Part shown: positions 54,936 through 62,926 of the stretch, one piece after another
Layout: every line of letters starts with the position of its first letter
Numbering within the stretch: the stretch's first letter is position 1
NCBI RefSeq assembly: GCF_947241125.1
Contig: NZ_OX365700.1
Coordinates: 4,002,461-4,066,460 of the forward strand
Direction of reading: 5' to 3'
DNA: 64,000 bases
Source: Nitrospira tepida
Lineage (GTDB): Bacteria > Nitrospirota > Nitrospiria > Nitrospirales > Nitrospiraceae
Notes under the pieces: generated by a model
What the model was told of the DNA's origin: nothing
The model's input: only the letters and a program-made list of their open reading frames with translations
Databases searched by the model: none
Translations under genes and position numbers: made by a program

Positions 54936-55338
54936 AGCGCGAGAGGCCTTCCATGTTCAACGTTGCGTTGATTATGGGGCAACTTCGGGCCCATATTCAA
55001 CGCAGCGATCAACTATACTCAGCTCTTTTAGGTCTTTAGCAATAGTGGCGTCGATTTTCGCGGCCTCAAGGAGGTTGATGGTGTCAGGCACGCGCATCGA
55101 CTTATTTGAGGCGCAGCATCGCTTTGAGCACAAGACGACCCTCGACCTACCCGGAACAGAGACCTGGACTCTCATCATCCTGAGGGGGTTAAGGTTGAGG
55201 CGCAGACATCGGCTGATGCGCCGCGCGAAGAAAGGCGCGTACGCTTTGCGCAAGAAACAATCTCCACAGTTCTGCATATTTTTACCCAATTGGCTATTTT
55301 TACCGTACGGGTAAAATGCCCAATCAGGTAAAAGTCTG
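54936..55338. other. Non-coding or degraded stretch
   Basis: About 400 bp between the Fic gene and the AbiEii-like remnant. Open frames on both strands have no recognisable similarity. Contains TTTTACCC / GGGTAAAA inverted pieces at 55283-55316. May be decayed coding sequence. Confidence 0.35.
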
Positions 55339-55533
55339 TCACGCCTTCTGTTTCCAGGTCAAAGCGAGTAAGCAACGTGGGGCGATGTCCCCGCAGTCGT
55401 TCAGGCGCGCGATAAACTCCTGCTCCGCAGCAGTCAGGGGCAGCATGATCTCCAGTAGGCCGCGACATTCGGACACGAGCTTTTCGCCTGCCGGACGCAA
55501 GTCAGAAGGCCGCATGGGCCACATGCAATGCAC
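55339..55533 (-). pseudogene. C-terminal remnant of a second AbiEii-like nucleotidyltransferase
   Basis: Encodes LRPAGEKLVSECRGLLEIMLPLTAAEQEFIARLNDCGDIAPRCLLALTWKQKA, close to the ending of AbiEii/AbiGii toxin-type proteins (CRxLLxxLLPLTxxExEFLxRLxDxGEIxPxLLT) as I remember it. It lacks the enzyme domain, and the final residues are odd. A decayed fragment, not the same gene as 53326-53671. Confidence 0.5.
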
Positions 55534-55593
55534 AGAATAGGAAATTGAGTCTAGTCCACTAGTTCTGGAAAGAGAGCAGGAGGTCGCGTCTCG

Positions 55594-55830
55594 TCACAGC
55601 GCACGAGCGCAGAGCACCTCGTCTTCGCGGAGGGCTTCCAGGGCGGAGGCGTGAACGGCGGTGACGGCAATGGTGTCGCCAACAGCGTTGAAGACTTCGA
55701 TGGAGTATCCCTCTGTGCCGTCAGGGGCCACGTGATGGTCGACCAGTTTCACAATATCGCCGCGACGGAGACGATGCTCCGGCAGGTCACATGTCAGCGC
55801 CACATCAGTGTAAAGCTCAAACTTCATCAT
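55594..55830 (-). CDS. DUF4926 protein, small partner of DUF6883
   Basis: 78 aa. Pattern FELYTDVALTCDLPEHRLRRGDIVKLVDHHVAPDGTEGYSIEVFNAVGDTIAVTAVHASALEAL matches DUF4926 (small SH3-like proteins). It overlaps the DUF6883 stop by 4 bp, so the two are translationally coupled. Gene size and pairing resemble a toxin-antitoxin module, but no activity has been shown that I know of. Intact. Confidence 0.82.
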   Translation of the reverse strand: MMKFELYTDVALTCDLPEHRLRRGDIVKLVDHHVAPDGTEGYSIEVFNAVGDTIAVTAVHASALEALREDEVLCARAL

Positions 55831-56159
55831 GCCCTCCGTTTGTCTGGAATAAGTGTAACGAACTTCGTGATGCCCGACAAGTGCTCGGTCATCCAGATAG
55901 TGCGCACTGGTAGTGTCATACCATTGGGCCCCTTAAGCGTGCCGCAAATCTCGTAATACTGCCCGAACTTGTTGGATTCCAGCCGCACGGCGTCTAATGG
56001 CAAAATCTGCGTGCGCAAGTCCTGCAGTAGTTGGCCAGCGTTTCCCTGCACATAGCCAGTCTGCGCCAGAAAGGCCGATTTGTCGCCGCGCGCTTGCGGC
56101 AAGAGCAGATAGCGCGCCAGCTTATCTTCGGCTATGGTTGTATCAGCAGGTAGTCTCAT
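55827..56159 (-). CDS. DUF6883 protein
   Basis: 110 aa from the ATG at 56159 (MRLPADTTIAEDKLARYLLLPQARGDKSAFLAQTGY); the frame extends seven codons upstream. The motif pattern LARYLLxP...GDKSxFLxxxGY...YEICGTLKGPNG...VRTIWM is that of DUF6883. Function unknown. First gene of a two-gene operon with DUF4926. Confidence 0.82.
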   Translation of the reverse strand: MRLPADTTIAEDKLARYLLLPQARGDKSAFLAQTGYVQGNAGQLLQDLRTQILPLDAVRLESNKFGQYYEICGTLKGPNGMTLPVRTIWMTEHLSGITKFVTLIPDKRRA

Positions 56160-56235
56160 GGCACCTTCAGCGCTGCACAACCTACTACGTTGCAGCCGCG
56201 TCTGTCTTCTCAGTACTCGTATCCATTTAGAGAAC

Positions 56236-56253
56236 CCCGCCCTTTCGGGCGGG
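56236..56253. terminator. Hairpin CCCGCCC-TTTC-GGGCGGG
   Basis: Perfect 7-bp stem with a 4-nt loop followed by ACTTTGT, in the 56160-56603 gap between the DUF6883 gene and the integrase. On the plus strand it looks like a weak intrinsic terminator; what it would terminate is unclear. The rest of the gap holds no gene I can support. Confidence 0.45.
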
Positions 56254-56603
56254 ACTTTGTACGCCCAGGAACCTTTTACTCCGCTTCGCTACGGGCAGCC
56301 ATTCATTCCGCTCTTCCAAGCGAGGCGTTCTCGCAGGATTCCGATCTCTGCACTATTTGGCAAGGCGAACTTGCTGAATTGCGCAAATATAACCAGTATC
56401 GATAGTGATTCGGTTACGCTTTGGCAAGTGTCTTGGCAGTCTCACCGGGGGTCGATGTCCTGCTGTTTCGTGTGACCATCAGGATGCCACTAACGCGGTT
56501 TGCCGCTTCGGGTTTTCCCGCTTAACCGCTCCTCTGGAGCCGACCGCTGAGTAAGTCCAGAAGAAACGACGTGGGAACTGTCAGTGCAGGTTCTGCTACA
56601 GAA

Positions 56604-57827
56604 CTAATTGGTAGCGGCGCTCACAAGCCGCTGTAGTGCCGGGAGCGACGGCGTGGGAATTGATCCCCTTCTGTGCTTCCTTCCCTCTTTACGTTGGAAA
56701 TGCTTGTGGACCGTCAGCAACATCTTACTTGCGTTCTGTTCCAAGGCCCTGCGCAGCGGATCAAGGTCCAATCGCGCATAGATCCTCGTCGTGCTGATGT
56801 TGCTGTGGTTGAGGACCGCTCCAATCAGCTGGAGGCTTTCACCACTGCCCGCCAGCCATGATCCCACGGTGCGCCGGAGATCGTGAAGTCTGACATCCGA
56901 GACACCTACCTTGGTCCGAATACGGCCCCAGGCTCGCTTGATGTTCACGCGATGGGACCCATTGCGCCCGGCGAACACATAGGGATTCCCGTCTTGTCGC
57001 GGAAGCTTGCTCAAGACTGCCAGGAGCGGTCCCGCCAGGGGAAGCACATGCGGGCTATCTGCCTTCGTCTGGGGGATACGCCACTCGGCTTGCTCCAAAC
57101 TGATATCCTCCCACCGCATCGTGAGCACCTCTTCGCGGCGAGCCCCGGTGAACAAGTACGTGAAAAAAGCCCCGCGCACATACTCATCCGGTTCTTCGAG
57201 ACTCGCGGCAAACAGACGAGGAAATTCATCGGGCCGTACGAAACGATCCCGCTCTTTTTCTTTGAAGAAATGAATTCTGGTTGCAGGATTCTCCCCCTGA
57301 AACATTCCCCAGTCCTTGGCCAGGTTGAACATCTTTCGGAGCAGGGCCACGGCGCGATTCGCCAGATAGGGCGCGGTCTCCCCGATCTTCGAATGCAGCA
57401 GAACAATCTCATTCCGGCTGATATCGGATAACTTCCGCGTCTTCAAATCCTTCAGATGCGTGTCCAACATGCTCCGGTCATCCCTCGCCGACCGCTTCAT
57501 GGGGAGATGCCGTTGCTCATACAAGACGGCTAGATCGCCAAAGGTCGGTTCTCTGACCCGGTCTTGGCGCGCTTGCGCAGGATCTTCTCCTTGTGCGATT
57601 GCCCCGACATGAGCCTCCGCCTGCTTGCGAGCCTGGTCAACCGTGAGCGGACCATACGGACCGATGGTAATTCGCCTGACCCTCCCTCTGACTCGTTTCT
57701 CCAGAACGAAGGTCTTCGTTCCCTTGGTCACTCGGAGCGCAAAACCGCGAAGCACAGAGTCTCGGATAAAGACTTGTCCTGAAGGTGGGAACGGAGTGTC
57801 ATCGATGAGGCGTTTCGTCAGCTTTGG
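56604..57827 (-). CDS. P4-type tyrosine integrase of the tRNA-Lys island
   Basis: 407 aa from the ATG at 57827 (MPKLTKRLIDDTPF); the frame extends 13 codons upstream. N-terminal arm-binding domain (IRDSVLRGFALRVTKGTKTFVLEKRVRGRVRRITIGPYGPLTVDQARKQAEAHVGAI) typical of DUF4102-type integrases, a core-binding domain, and the catalytic domain with Arg in LFTGARREEVL, HDLRRTVGSW, LNHSNISTTRIYARLD (His and nucleophilic Tyr). Its start is 47 bp from the right attachment copy. It should catalyse insertion and excision of the island at tRNA-Lys. Confidence 0.94.
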   Translation of the reverse strand, partial: PKLTKRLIDDTPFPPSGQVFIRDSVLRGFALRVTKGTKTFVLEKRVRGRVRRITIGPYGPLTVDQARKQAEAHVGAIAQGEDPAQARQDRVREPTFGDLAVLYEQRHLPMKRSARDDRSMLDTHLKDLKTRKLSDISRNEIVLLHSKIGETAPYLANRAVALLRKMFNLAKDWGMFQGENPATRIHFFKEKERDRFVRPDEFPRLFAASLEEPDEYVRGAFFTYLFTGARREEVLTMRWEDISLEQAEWRIPQTKADSPHVLPLAGPLLAVLSKLPRQDGNPYVFAGRNGSHRVNIKRAWGRIRTKVGVSDVRLHDLRRTVGSWLAGSGESLQLIGAVLNHSNISTTRIYARLDLDPLRRALEQNASKMLLTVHKHFQRKEGRKHRRGSIPTPSLPALQRLVSAATN

Positions 57828-57873
57828 CATGGACGCGTCCTCCGTGCGCGTTGACTTCTCGTTCACAACGGTC

Positions 57874-57887
57874 TAATCAGCGGGCCG
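57874..57887. other. Right attachment core
   Basis: TAATCAGCGGGCCG, identical to 46623-46636 in tRNA-Lys, 47 bp upstream of the integrase start codon. The rest of the tRNA 3' half does not follow. Confidence 0.7.
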
Positions 57888-57890
57888 AAA

Positions 57891-57914
57891 TGTAGACGCT
57901 GTGTAGACACGAAA
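57891..57914. repeat. TGTAGACG double motif next to the right attachment core
   Basis: TGTAGACG, four bases, TGTAGAC and GAAA: same arrangement as 46709-46732. It lies outside the core, on the same side as the left copy, which is not the usual attL/attR layout. Confidence 0.6.
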
Positions 57915-57935
57915 GAGCGAATTGCCAGGGTCTAG

Positions 57936-58144
57936 CCCGCATTATTCACGATGACTTCTACTGCAACCGCCGATATGCCGCTGCGACAAGACTGGCCGCG
58001 CCTGAAGGGCAGCCAGTCGGGCGGGCTCGCCGCTCGCTCCCTCGACATACTGTCGCAAGTATGCCTCGGGCTTTCGCGGCTCCGCACGCCCGTCTCGCAT
58101 GGCATCTCCGCGGTTTCGTCACGAATTCTCGTGAATAATGCGGG
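57936..58144. mobile_element. MITE copy 1, intact, 209 bp
   Basis: 16-bp perfect terminal repeats CCCGCATTATTCACGA and complement, flanked by CTAG on both sides (57932-57935, 58145-58148). No coding capacity. Homologous to the interrupted copy at 51991-53325. The mobilising transposase is not in the window. Confidence 0.9.
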
Positions 58145-58279
58145 CTAGACCGTAACCTAGAGGAGAACCGTAATCACAACTCGTTGAAGTGTCAAGAGGT
58201 GTGGTAAGTGATAGTACCTGAGAGTAAATGCTGGTGATTACTCTTAATCATATTGACGTAGGTTATATACCTAAATACG

Positions 58280-58556
58280 AAGCTTCGCTTGAACCGCTCG
58301 CCTCTTTATCGGTTTATCGTAGTTGTGGCGAGCAGAGGAATCCTCCAGTCATTCTCCTTCTGATCTAAGCTTGCTAGACCCGGCGGCTCATCGGGCGTAG
58401 CCCCTCTCCATTGACGCCGCCGGAGAAACCCCTCCAGTAATTCACTTCTTCTGATGTGAGCTTCGTGCTAGCCGCTTGCCTCTTTATCGGCATAGCGTCG
58501 CTGCGGCGAGCGGAGAAGACCGCCGGTAACTGTCTTGCTTTGATCCAAACTTCTCA
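58280..58556. repeat. Three tandem ~90-bp hairpin repeats
   Basis: Three imperfect copies with period about 90 bp, each with a palindromic first half (CGCTCGCC...GGCGAGC, CGGCGGC...GCCGCCG, CGCTTGCC...GGCGAGCG) and a second half like CCTCCAGTNATTC...CTTCTGAT..AGCTT. No ORF. The surrounding 58149-58683 stretch contains no gene I can support. Confidence 0.65.
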
Positions 58557-58857
58557 TGCAACCGGGTCCCTTTAAGGTTTCCAAGAATTCGTCGTCCGTG
58601 ACGATGCCCCTCGCGCGGAGGTTCTTCGCACCCACAGAGCCTTCCGAGGATGGATTGCCCCCTCGCCCTTGGCCAGCCTATCAAGCCATTTAAAAATCTT
58701 ACCCAGCGGGGGATCGTTGAGTCATTTGTGAATCTTACCGAGCGACGCATCCCCTGAGCCTGGAGTTGGGATTCTTCGGGCGCTCGGTCGGAAAACCGGC
58801 TTCCGTATTTGGCCTAGGATCAACGATCGCCGCTCGGTCCATACTGGAGATCCCCCC

Positions 58858-59402
58858 TTATGAGCGTCCTGTCCGGGGCAGCGCCGGTGTCTGGCGCTGG
58901 ACCCTCGGGCTGAAGGTCCACCCACGCCAGGGCGTGCTCGCCCGCAGCTGCGGCGGCCGAGGCGCCGCTTCGCGCGGGGTGCGCGTGGCTCGGGTGGCCA
59001 GCGCCCAGAGTCGCTCCAGGTGCCGGTCAATCCGCTGCGAGAGCGCAAACGGATCGGTCGTCTTCAGGACTTGCTCCAGGGCGGCCACCTTCTGCGGATC
59101 GGCGTCGGCGCAGGCCCGCACCCGCTCGAACGGCGTCTGCGGCGCCTCATAGCGCCGGATCAACCGCGAGCCCACCCGGACCTTGCGGACGAGTTTCATC
59201 GCGGGCTGAAAGAGGTTCTGGAAGAGCCGCAGGTCCGCATACAGCGCGTTGAGCGCGGTGCGCGCCGCCTCGGTGTCGTACCGCTCCCAACCCACTAGCT
59301 TGCGGACATGCGTCCAGTTCTTCTGCTCCACATGCGCGTTGTCATCCTTCTTATACGGGCGCGAGCGCGTGAACTGGACCTGTCGACCAACAGGCCGCTG
59401 CT
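58858..59402 (-). pseudogene. C-terminal part of the integrase-core transposase split by IS21
   Basis: In frame QRPVGRQVQFTRSRPYKKDDNAHVEQKNWTHVRKLVGWERYDTEAARTALNALYADLRLFQNLFQPAMKLVRKVRVGSRLIRRYEAPQTPFERV... to a stop at 58858. After deleting IS21 and one 6-bp target copy it continues directly from 61657-62392 (WCQ-QRPVGRQVQFTR). It holds the catalytic Glu in AHVEQKNW. The piece beyond 59403 belongs to the IS21 end. Confidence 0.88.
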
Positions 59403-59458
59403 TGTCAAGGGTCACCCAAATTTCCCCAGTTATGGTCATCGAAAACTCCCCACCCTGG

Positions 59459-60241
59459 TTACGTGGTCGTGGCGGCTTCTTCGACGCGCACCAAACCGGC
59501 TTTAAGTTTCTCCTTGAGCCGGTACGAATGACCACGGATATTGATGGTGATGGCGTGGTGCAGGACCCGATCCAGGATCGCGGTCGCCAGCACCCGGTCC
59601 CCGAAGACCTCCCCCCAGGCCCCGAAACTCTGGTTACTGGTGAGAATCATCGGCCCCTTCTCGTAGCGACGCGAGATGAGTTGGAAAAACAAGTTGGCCC
59701 CGGTGCGGTCAATGGGCAGATAGCCGATCTCATCGATGATCAGTAACCGCGGGATCGTGTAGAGCTTCAGCTTGTCCTCCAGCCGATTCTCCGTCAGGGC
59801 TCGAGTCAGTGTGGCGATCATGGCGGCGGCCGTCGTGAACAACACCCGATAGCCTCGCTCGATCGCTTTGAGCCCCAGCCCGATGGCCAGGTGGCTTTTG
59901 CCGACCCCGGGCGGCCCCAAGATCACGAGATTCTCGCCGTGCTCGATGAAGTGGCAGGTGGCCACTTGCTGGATCTGCTTCTTATCCAGCGACGGCTGGT
60001 AGGCGAAGTCGAAGACCTCCAGACTCTTCACAAACGGAAACCGCGCGAGACTGGTGCGCATCGTAATGTTCTTCTCCGCTTTGGCGGTCACTTCTTCACT
60101 GAGGACCTGATCGAGGAAGTCCGCATACGACAGGTCCTTGGCCGCCGCCTCCTGTAAGAGGGCGTCGAGCCGCTCGCGGCTCTTCAGGAGCCGCAGCCGC
60201 GTCAGCTGTTCACGGAGCCGTTCCAGTTGCGCCGGGTTCAT
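59459..60241 (-). CDS. istB: IS21 helper ATPase IstB
   Basis: 260 aa from the ATG at 60241, overlapping the istA stop (ATGA). DnaC-like AAA+ ATPase: Walker A LGPPGVGKSHLA, Walker B RLLIIDEIGYLP, sensor LTSNQSFGAW, and the arginine-rich C-terminus. Regulates IstA transposition and target choice. The upstream frame to 60289 is istA sequence. Confidence 0.95.
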   Translation of the reverse strand: MNPAQLERLREQLTRLRLLKSRERLDALLQEAAAKDLSYADFLDQVLSEEVTAKAEKNITMRTSLARFPFVKSLEVFDFAYQPSLDKKQIQQVATCHFIEHGENLVILGPPGVGKSHLAIGLGLKAIERGYRVLFTTAAAMIATLTRALTENRLEDKLKLYTIPRLLIIDEIGYLPIDRTGANLFFQLISRRYEKGPMILTSNQSFGAWGEVFGDRVLATAILDRVLHHAITINIRGHSYRLKEKLKAGLVRVEEAATTT

Positions 60242-61506
60242 GGCTGCACCTCGTGCGCCGCCGCGCTCCCGCACACCGCCTCGTAGCACGCCAGATCCCG
60301 CACTTCGACCTCCGGGACCGCACCGGGGTGAGTGGCCAGTTCGCTCAGGGTTGACCGGCGCTGGCGCGCAATGCGGGCACTGGCGCCGGGGCCGTGCTCC
60401 GGCAGAATGCGGAATTGGTGGCGGCCGGGTAACACGGGATGGGTGGCCACCTCGCGGTCGCGATGGAAGATATGGATGGTGTCGCCCCGCCGTTGCGCCT
60501 CAACCCGTTGCCCAATCAGGCGGAAGGGCACGGAATACCGATTCGTGTCGAAGCTGACCAGATAGTCTTCAGCCACGATCCGCGAGACCCGCGCCTCCTG
60601 CTGGAAGCCGCGCTGGCCCGCCAGTGGCACGAGGTGCTCGCGTTCTCGCTCAAACCGCGCGATCGGTCGCTCATGAGTCGTGCCGTGCAGGCGCTGGTCG
60701 GCGATCGTCACGTTCCATTCGTCGAGCTGGGCCTGGAAGTCCACCACGTCGACAAACGTCCGCCCGGGCAGAAAGTTCCGCTTCACATACTTCACGCCCG
60801 ATTCCACTTTGCCTTTGGTCTGCGCCCGGTAGGGCCGACACACGCGGGGCTCAAAGCCCCAATAGTCGGCAAAGGCTTTGAACGTGGGATTCCAGAGGCG
60901 TCGGCCGGTCTCATCCGCATAGCACACGGTGCGCGGACGATCATAGAGATGCTCGCGGGTGTGCCCGCCGAAATGGGCAAAGGCCCGTTCATGGGCCTCC
61001 AGAAATTGCGCCAGGCGCTCATCGGCACACGCGTGATAGAAGCCGCGGCGACTGAACCCTAAGGTGAGCACGAACACGTGCACCACGACGGGACCGGTGC
61101 GGAAGGGCACGGTGGCCTGGCCCCAATCAATCTGACTTTGCTGCCCCGGCGGGGTCTCAAAGCGGAGGAGGGCCCGCTCCGCTTGCAGCTGGACCTCGCG
61201 CAGCGGCGCCACACACCGCTTCACCGTCTCATAACTGCCGGTGTAGCTCCGGCTCGCCCGCAGTTCCTGGTAGAGAATCCGCGCCGAGTACCCCACCTGC
61301 GGGGCGCGGGTCCGCACAAAGTCGGCATGGGCGGTGAGCAGCGTCTCCGCCACCGCTGCCCGGCGATAGGGGTGCCACGTCGTCTGCCGCAGACTGCGCC
61401 GGACCGTCTTGCGATCCAGATCCAACCGCCGCCCAATCGCTGAAATGGACACCCGCTCCTCGTGAAACAACCGTCGAATCTCCGCCCATCGCTCCTGATC
61501 CACCAT
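60238..61506 (-). CDS. istA: IS21 transposase IstA
   Basis: About 422 aa from the ATG at 61506 (MVDQERWAEIRRLFHEERVSISAIGRRLDLDRKTVRR), which follows CTGGGGAGGC; the frame extends to 61575. HTH domain, then the DDE core: first Asp in QSQIDWGQATVPF, YDRPRTV with the second Asp in that region, Glu in KGKVESGVKYVKRNFLPG. C-terminal domain with YSVPFRLIGQRVEAQRRGDTIHIFHRDREVATH, the typical IstA end. Confidence 0.94.
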   Translation of the reverse strand: MVDQERWAEIRRLFHEERVSISAIGRRLDLDRKTVRRSLRQTTWHPYRRAAVAETLLTAHADFVRTRAPQVGYSARILYQELRASRSYTGSYETVKRCVAPLREVQLQAERALLRFETPPGQQSQIDWGQATVPFRTGPVVVHVFVLTLGFSRRGFYHACADERLAQFLEAHERAFAHFGGHTREHLYDRPRTVCYADETGRRLWNPTFKAFADYWGFEPRVCRPYRAQTKGKVESGVKYVKRNFLPGRTFVDVVDFQAQLDEWNVTIADQRLHGTTHERPIARFEREREHLVPLAGQRGFQQEARVSRIVAEDYLVSFDTNRYSVPFRLIGQRVEAQRRGDTIHIFHRDREVATHPVLPGRHQFRILPEHGPGASARIARQRRSTLSELATHPGAVPEVEVRDLACYEAVCGSAAAHEVQP

Positions 61507-61656
61507 GCATGCCTCCCCAGATTGGTCCCCCTGGGCACGCATGATCGCCGACGCTCCCGTCTCGTCAAGTCCCATCTCCCTCCTCCTTCAGTTAGGAGGG
61601 TGGGGAAAATTCAATGACCACACCTGGGGATTATTGGATGACCGCTGACAGCTGCT

Positions 61657-62392
61657 GACACCACGCCAGCAGGTGGTCATGGATGAACTCGCTCCCGTTG
61701 TCGGAATCCACGCCCCGCAGGGGGAACGGGAGCTGCGACTCGATGGTCGTCATCGCCTGCACGACCCCGTGACGGCTCTTGCCCATCACGGCCTGGCGCT
61801 CCACCCAGGTCGTGTGGATGTCCACACCGTCCACGGTGTGCAGGAACTCGCCGGCGGCCGAGGCGCCCGTGTGCGACACCAGATCGATCTCCAGATAGCC
61901 GGGCGTACGGACGTCCCAGTGCTCCGTCTTGATCGGGATCTGCTGCTTCAACAAGGACCCCGGGCGCGTCGTGCCATACAGCCGCCGCTTGAGCCGTCGC
62001 TTCCGGTCCCGCAGCCGGCGGTCGATCTGCCGGGCACTGATCCGCCGGAGTTGGGCTTCCACCGCCGGCGTGACCGCGGTGCGCCGCGTCAGCCAGGGCA
62101 GCCAGTGCGGCAGCGCCGCCTTCAGTCGCTGACCACACAGATAGCCCGAGGCCGCCCAGATTTCTGCCAGCAGGCGAATCACGGGCTCCCCATACGTCGG
62201 CCGTCGCCGGATCACCCGGCGCACGGGCGGCCGAGGTGGGGCCGCTCGGCTCAGCAACCCAATCGCATACTTGCGATGATATCGACAGACTCGTGTCACT
62301 TCGTCCAGGAGGGCCGATCGCTCGCGGCGCCCCGCCCGCTGATACCGCTGCCACATCACCCGCAGATACTCGTGCTTCGACCGTCGCGCCAT
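61657..62392 (-). pseudogene. N-terminal part of the integrase-core transposase split by IS21
   Basis: Starts MARRSKHEYLRVMWQRYQRAGRRERSALLDEVTRVCRYHRKYAIGLL (ATG at 62392), then ISARQIDRRLRDRK, PIKTEHWDVRTPGYLEIDLVSHTG (first Asp), TTWVERQAVMGKS, and VDSDNGSEFIHDHLLAWCQ (second Asp) before IS21 at 61656. The partner is 58858-59402. A known DDE transposase type in Nitrospira-like genomes, but I cannot name its IS family. Confidence 0.88.
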
Positions 62393-62501
62393 CCCCGCTG
62401 CCTCGATCCTCCCCCTCCTTCTGGCCCGCCCCATGCGGACTCGGAGGGTAAGATTGACAAATGACGCAACGATCGGTCGCTCGGTAAGATTTTAGATGAC
62501 T

Positions 62502-62926
62502 CAATACGGCCAGTTGACCTGCCTTCCTTCAGGCGCGTAGACTACATCAGTTCAGTGCAACCGCCTTGGTCTACAGGTGGTAGCCATGGTCCTCCGCGGA
62601 ACAGGAATCCGGCGGGATGACCTGATTGGGTGTCTCCATTCCCACACCCCTGTTCTCTCTCTGTTCGAGCACAGCATCGCTCGTTTCACTTCTCTCTCAG
62701 CCTTTGAAATCATCGCGTTAGGCATCAGGTGCCGCAGGGACCGATTCCAATCGGCGCCAAGAGTCCGTCACGCCCGTTCCACGTGTTCGATTCGTCTCGT
62801 ACATCGCCTAGGAGGAATTCAACTGATGGACTATCGGCTTGAACCGCCGTGGAAAGGCCCTCGGGTGAAACGACTGGTCACGCGTCTGCCGCGTGAAGCC
62901 TTGCCCGATGGGGGAAGGAGGGTATT
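62502..62926. other. Intergenic region ahead of the 62927 gene
   Basis: About 425 bp after the mobile block. A possible promoter TTGACC (62514-62519) - 18 bp - TAGACT (62538-62543) reads rightward. Otherwise nothing assignable; an open frame over 62577-62963 has no supporting features. Confidence 0.35.

Larger units (their letters stand above)
59403..61650 (-). mobile_element. IS21-family element, complete, 6-bp target duplication GCTGCT
   Basis: 2,248 bp. Ends start TGTCA and the inner repeats align on both sides (CCCCAG-N-T-TGGTCAT-GAA..TCCCCACC). Flanked by GCTGCT at 59397-59402 and 61651-61656. Carries istA and istB overlapping by 4 bp. Appears intact. Confidence 0.92.
58684..62501 (-). 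mobile_element. Large insertion sequence interrupted by IS21 (family unassigned)
   Basis: Each end carries two copies of a site like (A)GTCATTTNNNAATCTTACC about 33 bp apart: left at 58684-58740, right (inverted) at 62445-62501. Encodes one integrase-core transposase read on the minus strand. Without the IS21 insertion it would be about 1.56 kb. Ends are approximate. Confidence 0.8.

Noticed and set aside
58858-59535. A free-standing 225-aa protein
   Set aside because: Its first residues come from the IS21 end; it is the tail of the split transposase.
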